Shown piece after piece: positions 13,928-19,808 of a DNA stretch of 19,808 nt. The number at the start of each line of letters is the position of its first letter. The stretch's first letter is position 1. The DNA comes from AG41 sp965653495. Lineage in GTDB: Bacteria > Gemmatimonadota > Gemmatimonadetes > Gemmatimonadales > GWC2-71-9. The stretch covers positions 1-19,808 of the forward strand of contig CBFHAJ010000062.1 of the NCBI GenBank assembly GCA_965653495.1. Reading direction: 5' to 3'. Made by a program: the position numbers and the translations under genes. Below the pieces are notes generated by a model. That model saw nothing but the letters and a program-made list of their open reading frames with translations, ran no database searches and had not been told where the DNA came from.

Positions 13928-14688
13928 GCGACGCCATCACGCTGTCGCTCACGACCCAGCCGCAGCACGCACTCATCGCCGACTGCGTCGCTGCGGATCG
14001 GTTCGCGGCACTCAGCGAGCAGGAGATCGCTGAGCTTCCCATCCTGTACCGCGGCCGGGGCGGGAAGCTCGGTGATTTCTTCCGCGTCCAGGGAGCGCGC
14101 GCGAGCACGGTTCGCGTCGAAGGTGATCTGGGGCGCGTGGAACAGCTCGGCGCCGGTATGGCGGGGGGCGAGCTGATGATCGACGGCGGCGTGGGGCGTG
14201 ACCTGGGACTCGCGATGGCGGGCGGCCGGATCGACGTGCGCGGCAATGCGGGCGACAACACGGGAGGCGCCCGCGCGGGCGCATCCCGTGGTATGACGGG
14301 TGGCGAGATCATCGTGCGCGGCAGTGTGGCAGACGAGGCGGGCGCTCGCATGCGTCGCGGGCTGATTGTGGTGACCGGGGACGGGGGGCCGGGGACGGGT
14401 AAGGGAATGATCGCGGGGACGGTGGTCGTGTTCGGGAACGCGCGATCGGCCACGGGCCGGTTCATGAAACGGGGATCGATCGTTGCGCTAGGCGGCATCG
14501 AGCCCCCGGCGACGTTCGGCTACGCCTGCACGTACCAGCCGCCGCACGTTGCGCTCCTGCTCCGCTACCTGCGCCTGCGCTGTCGGGTCGACGTCGCGGA
14601 GGAACACCTCAACGGGCGCTATCAGCGCTACTCCGGCGACCTCGCGGAGCTCGGCAAAGGGGAAATCCTGCGATGGGTAAAGTCGTGA
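13924..14688 (+). CDS. fhcC: Formyltransferase/hydrolase complex subunit C
   Basis: This 254-residue protein contains a GXGXG-repeat beta-helix of the kind shared by the glutamate synthase C-terminal domain and FwdC. Repeats run from about residue 65 to 190: AGGELMIDGGVGRDLG, AGGRIDVRGNAGDNTGGA, TGGEIIVRGSVADEAGA, RRGLIVVTGDGG and AGTVVVFGNA. The N-terminal 60 residues and the C-terminal FGYACTYQPPHVALLLRYL segment are typical of Fhc/FwdC. It has no catalytic role of its own and acts in complex with A, B and D. The start is GTG 13924 (GTGA overlap with fhcD). The 3' end overlaps mch by 16 bp. Confidence 0.95.
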   Translation: MSDAITLSLTTQPQHALIADCVAADRFAALSEQEIAELPILYRGRGGKLGDFFRVQGARASTVRVEGDLGRVEQLGAGMAGGELMIDGGVGRDLGLAMAGGRIDVRGNAGDNTGGARAGASRGMTGGEIIVRGSVADEAGARMRRGLIVVTGDGGPGTGKGMIAGTVVVFGNARSATGRFMKRGSIVALGGIEPPATFGYACTYQPPHVALLLRYLRLRCRVDVAEEHLNGRYQRYSGDLAELGKGEILRWVKS

Positions 14689-15647
14689 CGAGCGGCCTGG
14701 GGCTGAACGAGCGCGCCTGGCTGCTGGCGGACGCGATGGTGGCCCGGGCCGCCGAGCTCCGCGTCACGGCGCGCACGCTGGCCGGCGGCGCCCGGGTTAT
14801 CGACGCAGGGATAGACACGCCCGGCGGCCACGGGGCGGGACGTGCGCTCGCCGAGATTTGCATGGGCGGGCTCGCCGACATCGCCTATCCCCCGGTCTGG
14901 ATCGGAAGCGAATCGCTGCCCGGCATCCGGGTGTGGACCGATCATCCGGCGGTCAGCTGTATGGCGTCGCAATACGCCGGGTGGGCGATTCAAGTCGGGA
15001 AATACTTTGCGATGGGGTCGGGGCCGCTGCGGGCGCACGCGCGGGTCGAGAAGGAACTGTACGAGAAGCTGCGCTACGCCGAGACAGCGGCGCGGGGTGT
15101 GCTGGTGCTCGAGACGCGCGCCGCGCCCACCGACGAGGTCGCGGCCTGGGTGGCGGAGAAGGCGCGTCTGTCGCCGCGCCAGATCACGTTCGTCGTGGCG
15201 CCTACCGCCAGTCTCGCGGGGGGCACACAGATCGCCGCTCGCATTCTCGAGACCGGACTCCACAAGATGGACACCCTCGGCTTCGATGTGACGCAGATCG
15301 TGAGCGGGGTCGGCACGGCGCCGCTGGCGCCGGTGGCCAAGAACGACCTGCGGGCGATCGGGCGGACCAACGATTGCATTCTGTACGGTGGCCAGGCGCG
15401 CTACACGGTCGACGCGGACGACGCGGAGCTCGCGGAGCTCACCCCCAAGATCCCGGCGTCGGCCTCGCGCGATTACGGCACGCCGTTCTACGACATCTTC
15501 AAGCGGTACAACAATGATTTCTACAAGATCGACCCGCTGCTCTTCAGCCCCGCCGAAGTGTGGCTGACGAGCGTGCGGAGCGGGAAGACGTACCACGCTG
15601 GACGCCTGAACCCCGAGGTGCTGCGCGCCTCGCTGTTCGAGAGCTGA
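14673..15647 (+). CDS. mch: Methenyl-H4MPT cyclohydrolase
   Basis: This 324-residue soluble enzyme converts methenyl-H4MPT and water to formyl-H4MPT, between MtdB and Fhc. Family segments include GARVIDAGIDTPGGHGAGRA, ICMGGLADIAY, HPAVSCMASQYAGWAI, VVAPTASLAGGTQIAARILE and TGLHKMDTLGFDVTQIVSG. The C-terminal TPFYDIFKRYNNDFYKID is strongly conserved in Mch. Two starts are possible: ATG 14673 with AAGGGGA at 14657-14663, or the in-frame GTG 14685, which would give the same 4-bp overlap as the upstream junctions. I prefer ATG because of the ribosome binding site. A 40-bp gap follows before the lipoprotein gene. Confidence 0.97.
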   Translation: MGKVVTSGLGLNERAWLLADAMVARAAELRVTARTLAGGARVIDAGIDTPGGHGAGRALAEICMGGLADIAYPPVWIGSESLPGIRVWTDHPAVSCMASQYAGWAIQVGKYFAMGSGPLRAHARVEKELYEKLRYAETAARGVLVLETRAAPTDEVAAWVAEKARLSPRQITFVVAPTASLAGGTQIAARILETGLHKMDTLGFDVTQIVSGVGTAPLAPVAKNDLRAIGRTNDCILYGGQARYTVDADDAELAELTPKIPASASRDYGTPFYDIFKRYNNDFYKIDPLLFSPAEVWLTSVRSGKTYHAGRLNPEVLRASLFES

Positions 15648-15687
15648 GATGCCGCGCCCTCACACCCTCAACCCCAAGGAGCGATCC

Positions 15688-16110
15688 ATGCATCGCGCAT
15701 TGCCGACCATCACTGTCCTCACTCTTATGGCCGCCTGTTCCAAGCCGGCACCGCCGGCCCAGCAGGCTGCCGCGCCCGCCGCCCCGCCCGGCGTGCAGTG
15801 GACGGTCGTGGTGCTGTACAACCAGCCCAAGGATACCGCCGCGTTCGAGAAGTACTATGCGGAGAAGCACGTGCCGCTGTTCGGGGCGCACGCCCAGGAG
15901 ATCGGCGTGACGCGAGCGGAGCTGGTGCGGTTTGCCCCGGGACCCGACGGGAAGCCGGCGGCGATTTATCGCGAAGCGGATCTGCGCTGGGATTCGAAGG
16001 AAGCGAGGGACAAAGGCATGGCCACACCGGGGTTCAAGGCAGTGGCGGGCGACATCCCGAATTTCGCCACCGGCGGGTTCACCGTGCTGCTGGGCCAGAA
16101 GACGAACTAG
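15688..16110 (+). CDS. Lipoprotein with EthD-like domain
   Basis: This 140-residue protein begins with a short lipoprotein signal peptide, MHRALPTITVLTLMAAC, with the lipobox at MAAC and the lipidated cysteine at C17. An Ala/Pro linker (about 20-35) follows. Residues about 37-135 form a single EthD-like ferredoxin-fold (dimeric alpha-beta barrel) domain, with WTVVVLYNQPKDTAAFEKYY and EKHVPLFGAHAQEIG as the recognisable opening. ATG 15688 is chosen because AAGGAG stands 6 bp before it and the signal peptide starts there; an upstream in-frame ATG at 15649 would add 13 non-hydrophobic residues. It lies inside the C1 operon between mch and the RimK-like gene, 2 bp before the latter. Its role is unknown; the domain name comes from ether degradation, for which there is no evidence here. 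Confidence 0.8.
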   Translation: MHRALPTITVLTLMAACSKPAPPAQQAAAPAAPPGVQWTVVVLYNQPKDTAAFEKYYAEKHVPLFGAHAQEIGVTRAELVRFAPGPDGKPAAIYREADLRWDSKEARDKGMATPGFKAVAGDIPNFATGGFTVLLGQKTN

Positions 16111-16112
16111 CG

Positions 16113-16994
16113 GTGCGGGTCGCTATTCTCGCGGCGCGGCCGGGTTGGCATACCGACCAGCTCTGCCGCGCGCTCGCCGCGCGCGGCCACGCAGGGCGCG
16201 TGCTGCCGTACGAGGCGCTCGTGGGCCGGTTCGGCAACGGCAGCGCGAGCGTTTCGGCGGCGGGCGAGCCGCTCGAGTCGTGCGACGCGGTGCTGGCGCG
16301 CATCATCCCCGCGGGCTCACTCGAGCAGATCATCTTCCGCGTCGATGCGCTGCACGCGCTCGAAGAGCGGGGCATCCCGGTGGTCAATTCCCCGCGCACG
16401 ATCGAGCGCACGGTGGACAAATCGTGGACCACCGCGATTCTCGAGCGGGCGGGACTGCGGGTGCCCGAAACGGTCGTGTGCGAGAGCCCCGACGAGGCGC
16501 AAGCGGCATTCCGCACGCTGGGGGACGTGATCGTCAAGCCGCTGTTCGGATCGATGGGGCTCGGGATGGTGCGGGTGAGCGACACGGAGATGGCGTTCCG
16601 CGTGTTTCGGACGCTGGAGACGCTGCGAGCCGTGTATTACCTTCAGCGGGCGATCGACCACGCCGGGTGTGACGTGCGGGCGTTCGTCGTGGGCGGCCGG
16701 GTGATCGGTGCGATCGAGCGCAGCGCGCCCGGGTGGAAGACGAATCTCGCGCGCGGCGGGCGGGCGCGCGCCGTGACGTTGCCGCCCGAGCGGGCGGAGT
16801 TGGCGCTGACCGCCGCGCGCGCAGTGGGAGCCGATTACGCCGGGGTCGACCTGCTGCCCGCGCGTGACGGTACCGTGTACGTCGTCGAGGTGAACGGGAT
16901 TCCGGGATGGCGCGGCCTGCAGGAAGCGACGTCGCTCGACGTCGCCGGAGCGATCGTCGAGGTGCTCGGGGGGGAGCGCGCGGCGCCGCGGTGA
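16113..16994 (+). CDS. RimK/MptN-like ATP-grasp ligase of the H4MPT cluster
   Basis: This 293-residue ATP-grasp protein is related to RimK and to archaeal H4MPT:alpha-L-glutamate ligase MptN. The N-terminus MRVAILAARPGWHTDQLCRA leads into an ATP-grasp fold with RTIERTVDKSWTTAILERAG, the ATP lysine loop DVIVKPLFGSMGLGM (about 138-152), and the metal-binding end DYAGVDLLPARDG and VYVVEVNGIPGWRGLQ. Homologues occur as an open reading frame conserved in methylotroph H4MPT gene clusters. It probably attaches an amino acid, likely glutamate, to the cofactor side chain; this is inference. The start is GTG 16113, 2 bp after the lipoprotein stop. The stop overlaps the CitG-like gene by 4 bp (GTGA). 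Cofactor substrate specificity cannot be read from sequence. Confidence 0.85.
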   Translation: MRVAILAARPGWHTDQLCRALAARGHAGRVLPYEALVGRFGNGSASVSAAGEPLESCDAVLARIIPAGSLEQIIFRVDALHALEERGIPVVNSPRTIERTVDKSWTTAILERAGLRVPETVVCESPDEAQAAFRTLGDVIVKPLFGSMGLGMVRVSDTEMAFRVFRTLETLRAVYYLQRAIDHAGCDVRAFVVGGRVIGAIERSAPGWKTNLARGGRARAVTLPPERAELALTAARAVGADYAGVDLLPARDGTVYVVEVNGIPGWRGLQEATSLDVAGAIVEVLGGERAAPR

Positions 16995-17854
16995 GCGTGC
17001 CGCAGGCGGTCGACGTTGCCGCGGCCGCGCAGCTCGCCTGCCTGCTGGAGGTCAGCGCCCCCAAACCCGGGAACGTCTCGCCGTTCGCCTCGTTCCGGGA
17101 CGTCGCGTATGAGGATTTCCTCGCTAGCGCCGCGGCCATCGGACCCGCCCTGGGCGGCGCCGGCGCGCGGCCACTCGGCGCCACGATCCGCGCCGCCATC
17201 GAGGCGACCGCCCGCTGGTCACCATCCAACACCAACCTCGGCCTCGTCCTGTTGCTCGCGCCGCTGGCGCGCGCGGCGCTGCGCCCGGGAGGCGACGCGC
17301 TGCGCGCCCGGCTCGCCGCCACGCTCGGGGAGTCGACCGTCGCCGATGCGGCTGACACCTACCAGGCGATCCGGCTCGCCGCTCCGGGAGGGCTGGGTCG
17401 GGTGCCGGACCAGGATGTGAGCGAGGCCCCCACGGCGTCCCTCCGCGACGCGATGAGCCTCGCCGCGGCGCGCGATGCGATCGCGCGCGAGTATGCCACC
17501 GATTTCCGCACCAGCTTCGAGATCGGCGCCCCGGCGCTGCGACGCGCGCTCGCGGACGGCCTTGCGTGGCGGGACGCCGTGGTCGAGACGTACCTCACGC
17601 TGCTCGCGGCCGGGCCTGACACCCACATTGCACGCAAACTGGGGGCGGCGGCCGCTGCCACCGTGCACGCCCGGGGACGCGCGGTGCTCGCGGCGGGTGG
17701 TGTGCGAACCGATGCCGGGAGAGACGCGATCGCAACGCTCGATCGCGAGCTGCGCGACGAGGCGAACACCCTCAACCCCGGCGCCACCGCCGATCTGACG
17801 GGCGCCGCCATCTACATCGTGCTGCTGGAGGGAGGGTGGCGTGCCCACGCGTAA
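16991..17854 (+). CDS. CitG/MdcB-like triphosphoribosyl-dephospho-CoA synthase family
   Basis: This 287-residue protein carries the motif VSAPKPGNVSPFASF (about 21-35), the segment WSPSNTNLGLVLLLAPLARA, and the end NTLNPGATADLTGAAIYIVL. These mark the CitG-like subfamily found next to H4MPT genes in archaea and methylotrophs. CitG proper makes the citrate-lyase prosthetic group from ATP and dephospho-CoA; no citrate lyase gene is nearby. The chemistry of attacking the ribose of ATP suggests a role in attaching the ribosyl part of H4MPT or a related cofactor, which is inference. The start is GTG 16991 (GTGA overlap with the RimK-like gene). The 3' end overlaps the PTPS-like gene by 14 bp. Confidence 0.82.
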   Translation: MSVPQAVDVAAAAQLACLLEVSAPKPGNVSPFASFRDVAYEDFLASAAAIGPALGGAGARPLGATIRAAIEATARWSPSNTNLGLVLLLAPLARAALRPGGDALRARLAATLGESTVADAADTYQAIRLAAPGGLGRVPDQDVSEAPTASLRDAMSLAAARDAIAREYATDFRTSFEIGAPALRRALADGLAWRDAVVETYLTLLAAGPDTHIARKLGAAAAATVHARGRAVLAAGGVRTDAGRDAIATLDRELRDEANTLNPGATADLTGAAIYIVLLEGGWRAHA

Positions 17855-18344
17855 GGATTTCCGGGTCTCCGTGTCGAAGGATAATCTCGTGTTCGCGTCG
17901 GCGCACTTCATCACGTTCCCCGGACACCGCTGCGAGCGGCTGCACGGCCACAACTACCGCACGCGCGTCGTGGTCGAAGGGGGGCTCAACTCCGAAGCGC
18001 ACTACGTGCTCGACTTCGCCGAGCTGAAGCAGCTGATGAAGCGGCTCACCGACGAGATCGACCACAAGGTGCTGCTCCCGCTCCAGAGCTCGCGGGTCCA
18101 AGTGAAGGAAGAAGGCGCCACGGTTACGGTGGCGGTCGGTGGGAAGCCGCGCTACGTGTTTCCGCGCGACGACTGCGCGCTGCTGCCCATTCCCAACACG
18201 ACGGTCGAGATGCTGGCGCAGTACCTCGCGAGTCGGGTCGCCGCGGAATTAGCGGCGGCACGCGACGTCACGCTCAGCGCCGTGGAAGTAGAGATAGAAG
18301 AGAACTTCGGTCAATCGGCGACGTACCGCGAGTCGCTCGACTGA
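17841..18344 (+). CDS. 6-pyruvoyl-tetrahydropterin synthase (PTPS/QueD) family protein
   Basis: This 167-residue protein is of the T-fold PTPS family. Zinc ligands are H22 (in FASAHFITF) and H35 and H37 in CERLHGHNY, with C31 four residues before the HGH as in QueD-type enzymes. The catalytic Asp-His pair is D74-H75 in DEIDHKVLL. The substrate-binding glutamate is in EIEENFGQSATY (about 151-162). Between H75 and the last helix a charged beta-hairpin insert (about 84-110) makes it longer than typical bacterial QueD (about 120 residues). Start GTG 17841 is supported by the strong ribosome binding site GGAGGGAGGG at 17827-17836. Located in an H4MPT cluster, it may supply the pterin precursor (dihydroneopterin-derived hydroxymethyl-dihydropterin) rather than queuosine. 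Its 3' end overlaps the antisense HisA-like gene by 34 bp. Confidence 0.85.
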   Translation: MPTRKDFRVSVSKDNLVFASAHFITFPGHRCERLHGHNYRTRVVVEGGLNSEAHYVLDFAELKQLMKRLTDEIDHKVLLPLQSSRVQVKEEGATVTVAVGGKPRYVFPRDDCALLPIPNTTVEMLAQYLASRVAAELAAARDVTLSAVEVEIEENFGQSATYRESLD

Positions 18345-19078
18345 CCGTGTCGTATTGCCTCGATGTCGGCTCTCTGGATGCCGCCGTTGTGCAGCGCCGT
18401 CGCCACCAGCACGCCATCGACCCCGAGGTCGGCGAGCCCGGCCAGGTCGCTCGCGCCGCTCACGCCACCTCCCACGAGCAGCTCGAGCCCGGGATGGGCG
18501 CGCCGCAGGGCCGGCACCGGCCCCGTATCCACCCCCAGCCCGCTCCCCACCCGCGCCAGGTCGAGCACCAGCAGACTGGTCACTCCGGCGTCGACGGCCG
18601 TGCGCGCCACCTCGAGCGGCGCGCCGGGATGGCCGGCCGCGGACCGGACCAGCGGGGCGCCGTGGCGGAGATCGAGCGAGAATATCACTCGCTCCGCGCC
18701 GAGCGCGCGCAGCACCGCCGTGAGCACTGCGAACGAGGACAACGTCTCCAAGCCGACGATCACCCGCCCGGCGCCGCGCGCGGTGAGCCGTTCGGCCCGG
18801 CGCGCATCATCGACGCCGGCGTCGACCCAGAGCGCGACTCCCGCGCCCGCCAGTCGGGTCAAGAGTGCGATCTGCATGGGGCCGCCGGTGATGGCGTCCA
18901 GATCGGCCACGTAGCAAACGTCGCAGCCGAGCCGCTCGCGATAGGCACGCGCCAGGGCGAGGGCATCACCCTCGATTGGCCCCAGCACCGATCGGACGGG
19001 CTCGTACGCCTCGCGCCGGCCGCCACGCGCCAGCACCGCCCGCCCGCGCGACAGGTCGAGCACCGGAATCACGCGCAA
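18311..19078 (-). CDS. HisA/HisF-related TIM-barrel protein, C1-cluster type
   Basis: This 255-residue (beta/alpha)8 barrel is related to phosphoribosylformimino-AICAR-P isomerase HisA. D8 in VIPVLDLSRG and D136 in VIFSLDLRHG occupy the catalytic aspartate positions. The phosphate-binding segments are LLVGGGVSGASDL and GVLVATALHNGG. Divergence from true HisA (for example ARVGSGLGVD) and the setting fit the hisA/hisF-related family found in methanogens and H4MPT bacteria, whose reaction is not known. The start is probably TTG 19078 (MRVIPVLDL), with AGGA at 19089-19092 as ribosome binding site; GTG 19072 is an alternative. The gene lies antisense between two co-directional cluster genes: its 3' end overlaps the PTPS-like gene, and its start codon abuts the ATG of the next gene. 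Confidence 0.82.
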   Translation of the reverse strand: MRVIPVLDLSRGRAVLARGGRREAYEPVRSVLGPIEGDALALARAYRERLGCDVCYVADLDAITGGPMQIALLTRLAGAGVALWVDAGVDDARRAERLTARGAGRVIVGLETLSSFAVLTAVLRALGAERVIFSLDLRHGAPLVRSAAGHPGAPLEVARTAVDAGVTSLLVLDLARVGSGLGVDTGPVPALRRAHPGLELLVGGGVSGASDLAGLADLGVDGVLVATALHNGGIQRADIEAIRHGQSSDSRYVAD

Positions 19079-19808
19079 TGAGCGCCGTCCTGGGCTGGGA
19101 CATCGGCGGGGTGAACACCAAGGGCGCGCGGGTGGCGCAGGCGCGCGTGCTGGCCGCGCAGGTCGCTCCCTACGAGCTGCAGCGCGAGCCCGCGGCGCTC
19201 GCACCGCTGCTGCGGCGCCTGGCCCGCGACGTGGGCGCCGCGCCGGACGATTCGCACGCCGTGACGATGACGGCAGAGCTGTCGCAGCTGTTCCGCACCA
19301 AGCGCGAGGGCGTGGGATTCGTGCTCGACGCGGTGGCGACTGCGTTTCCGGGCGCGCGCGTCGGCGTCTGGACCGTGGACGCGCGCTGGCTCGCGCCCGC
19401 CCAGGCGCGCCGTGAGCCGCTCGCGGTGGCGGCCGCGAACTGGGCCGCGACGGCCCACGTCGTGGCGCGGATGGTACCCGACTGCGTGCTCATCGACGTG
19501 GGATCCACCACGACGGACATCATCCCGATCGCGGGCGGCGCTCCGGCGGCCTGCGGCACGACCGACACGGAGCGGCTGCGCGAAAGCGAGCTGGTCTACA
19601 CCGGCGCGCTGCGCACCCCCGCCGAAGCGATCGCGGCGACCGTGCCCGTGGCTGGCCGGCCCACCGGCGTCGCGGCGGAGGGGTTCGCCCTCGCGGGCGA
19701 CGTGCACGTCTGGCGCGGCGACCTCGCGCCGGTGGACTACTCGGTGCCGACGCCCGATGGGCGTCCCGCTACGCGGCAGTTCGCGGGCGAGCGGCTTGCC
19801 CGCGTGGT
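19079..19808 (+). CDS. H4MPT-linked C1 pathway protein, hydantoinase/MfnF-like (partial)
   Basis: This is the first 243 residues of an ASKHA-fold protein cut by the window end; the frame stays open to the last base. The phosphate-1 motif is VLGWDIGGVNTKGARV at the N-terminus and the second is VLIDVGSTTTDIIPIAGG (about 139-156). MTAELSQLFRTKREGV, TDTERLRESELVYTGALRTP and DVHVWRGDL are hallmark segments of the uncharacterised H4MPT-linked family. This family is related to hydantoinase A and to archaeal MfnF, which joins two halves of the methanofuran precursor. A role in methylofuran assembly is likely but inferred. The ATG at 19079 directly adjoins the TTG of the divergent HisA-like gene. No good ribosome binding site is visible, so translation may depend on a weak or distant signal. 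Confidence 0.88.

Noticed and set aside
15688..16110. Ethyl tert-butyl ether degradation function
   Set aside because: Only the domain name points there; the cytochrome P450 system genes that would go with it are absent, and the protein is a lipoprotein.
16991..17854. Citrate-lyase accessory protein CitG
   Set aside because: No citrate or malonate lyase genes are nearby. The motif pattern and position match the subfamily linked to H4MPT clusters.
18311..19078. True histidine biosynthesis gene hisA
   Set aside because: There are no other his genes nearby and the loops are divergent. The context is the C1 cluster.
19079..19204. N-terminal extension of the HisA-like gene to 19204
   Set aside because: The extra 42 residues are Arg/Pro/Ala-rich antisense of the MfnF-like gene, and HisA-type proteins start at the VIPVLDL strand.
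1..19808. CRISPR array, tRNA, rRNA, integrase, transposase or attachment sites
   Set aside because: No regularly spaced repeats, cloverleaf sequences or mobile-element proteins were seen on reading both strands.

Overview
This is a GC-rich bacterial window (about 70 % G+C by eye) that is almost entirely coding. It has short or negative intergenic distances, and no rRNA, tRNA, CRISPR array, insertion sequence or phage gene could be seen. Two parts are visible. The left third (1-6230) carries general cellular genes: cystathionine beta-synthase, D-Ala-D-Ala ligase, a rhomboid protease, a putative HExxH zinc peptidase, a small conserved-looking protein, and a convergent secreted M20 amidohydrolase.

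The right two thirds (6479-19808, running off the end) is an archaeal-type tetrahydromethanopterin (H4MPT)/methylofuran one-carbon cluster. Its order is fae - terminator - mtdB - DUF1464 protein - ATP-grasp protein - fhcB - fhcA - fhcD - fhcC - mch - EthD-domain lipoprotein - RimK/MptN-like ligase - CitG-like protein - PTPS-like protein - HisA-like protein (opposite strand) - MfnF-like ASKHA protein (cut by the window end). Fae condenses formaldehyde with H4MPT, MtdB oxidises methylene-H4MPT to methenyl, Mch hydrolyses it to formyl-H4MPT, and the FhcABCD complex moves the formyl group to methylofuran and releases formate. All catalytic steps from formaldehyde to formate are therefore present. 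The remaining genes look like cofactor-biosynthesis functions: two ATP-grasp ligases, two ASKHA-fold kinase-like proteins, a triphosphoribosyl-transferase-like protein, a pterin-forming PTPS homologue and a TIM barrel of HisA type.

The layout suggests strong co-expression. From the DUF1464 gene to fhcC each gene overlaps the next by exactly 4 bp (ATGA or GTGA). fae stands apart, with its own strong ribosome binding site and a textbook Rho-independent terminator before mtdB. The hisA-like gene is inserted antisense between two co-directional cluster genes. It overlaps its left neighbour tail-to-tail by 34 bp and abuts its right neighbour start-to-start with no spacer.

The organism is a GC-rich, probably diderm bacterium: it has a lipoprotein and Sec-type signal peptides, and a D-Ala ligase. 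The lineage cannot be read directly. By gene content a GC-rich, non-proteobacterial soil or freshwater lineage such as Gemmatimonadota would fit, but this is inference. No primary C1 dehydrogenase (mxaF/xoxF) is in the window, so the cluster may serve methylotrophy or formaldehyde detoxification.
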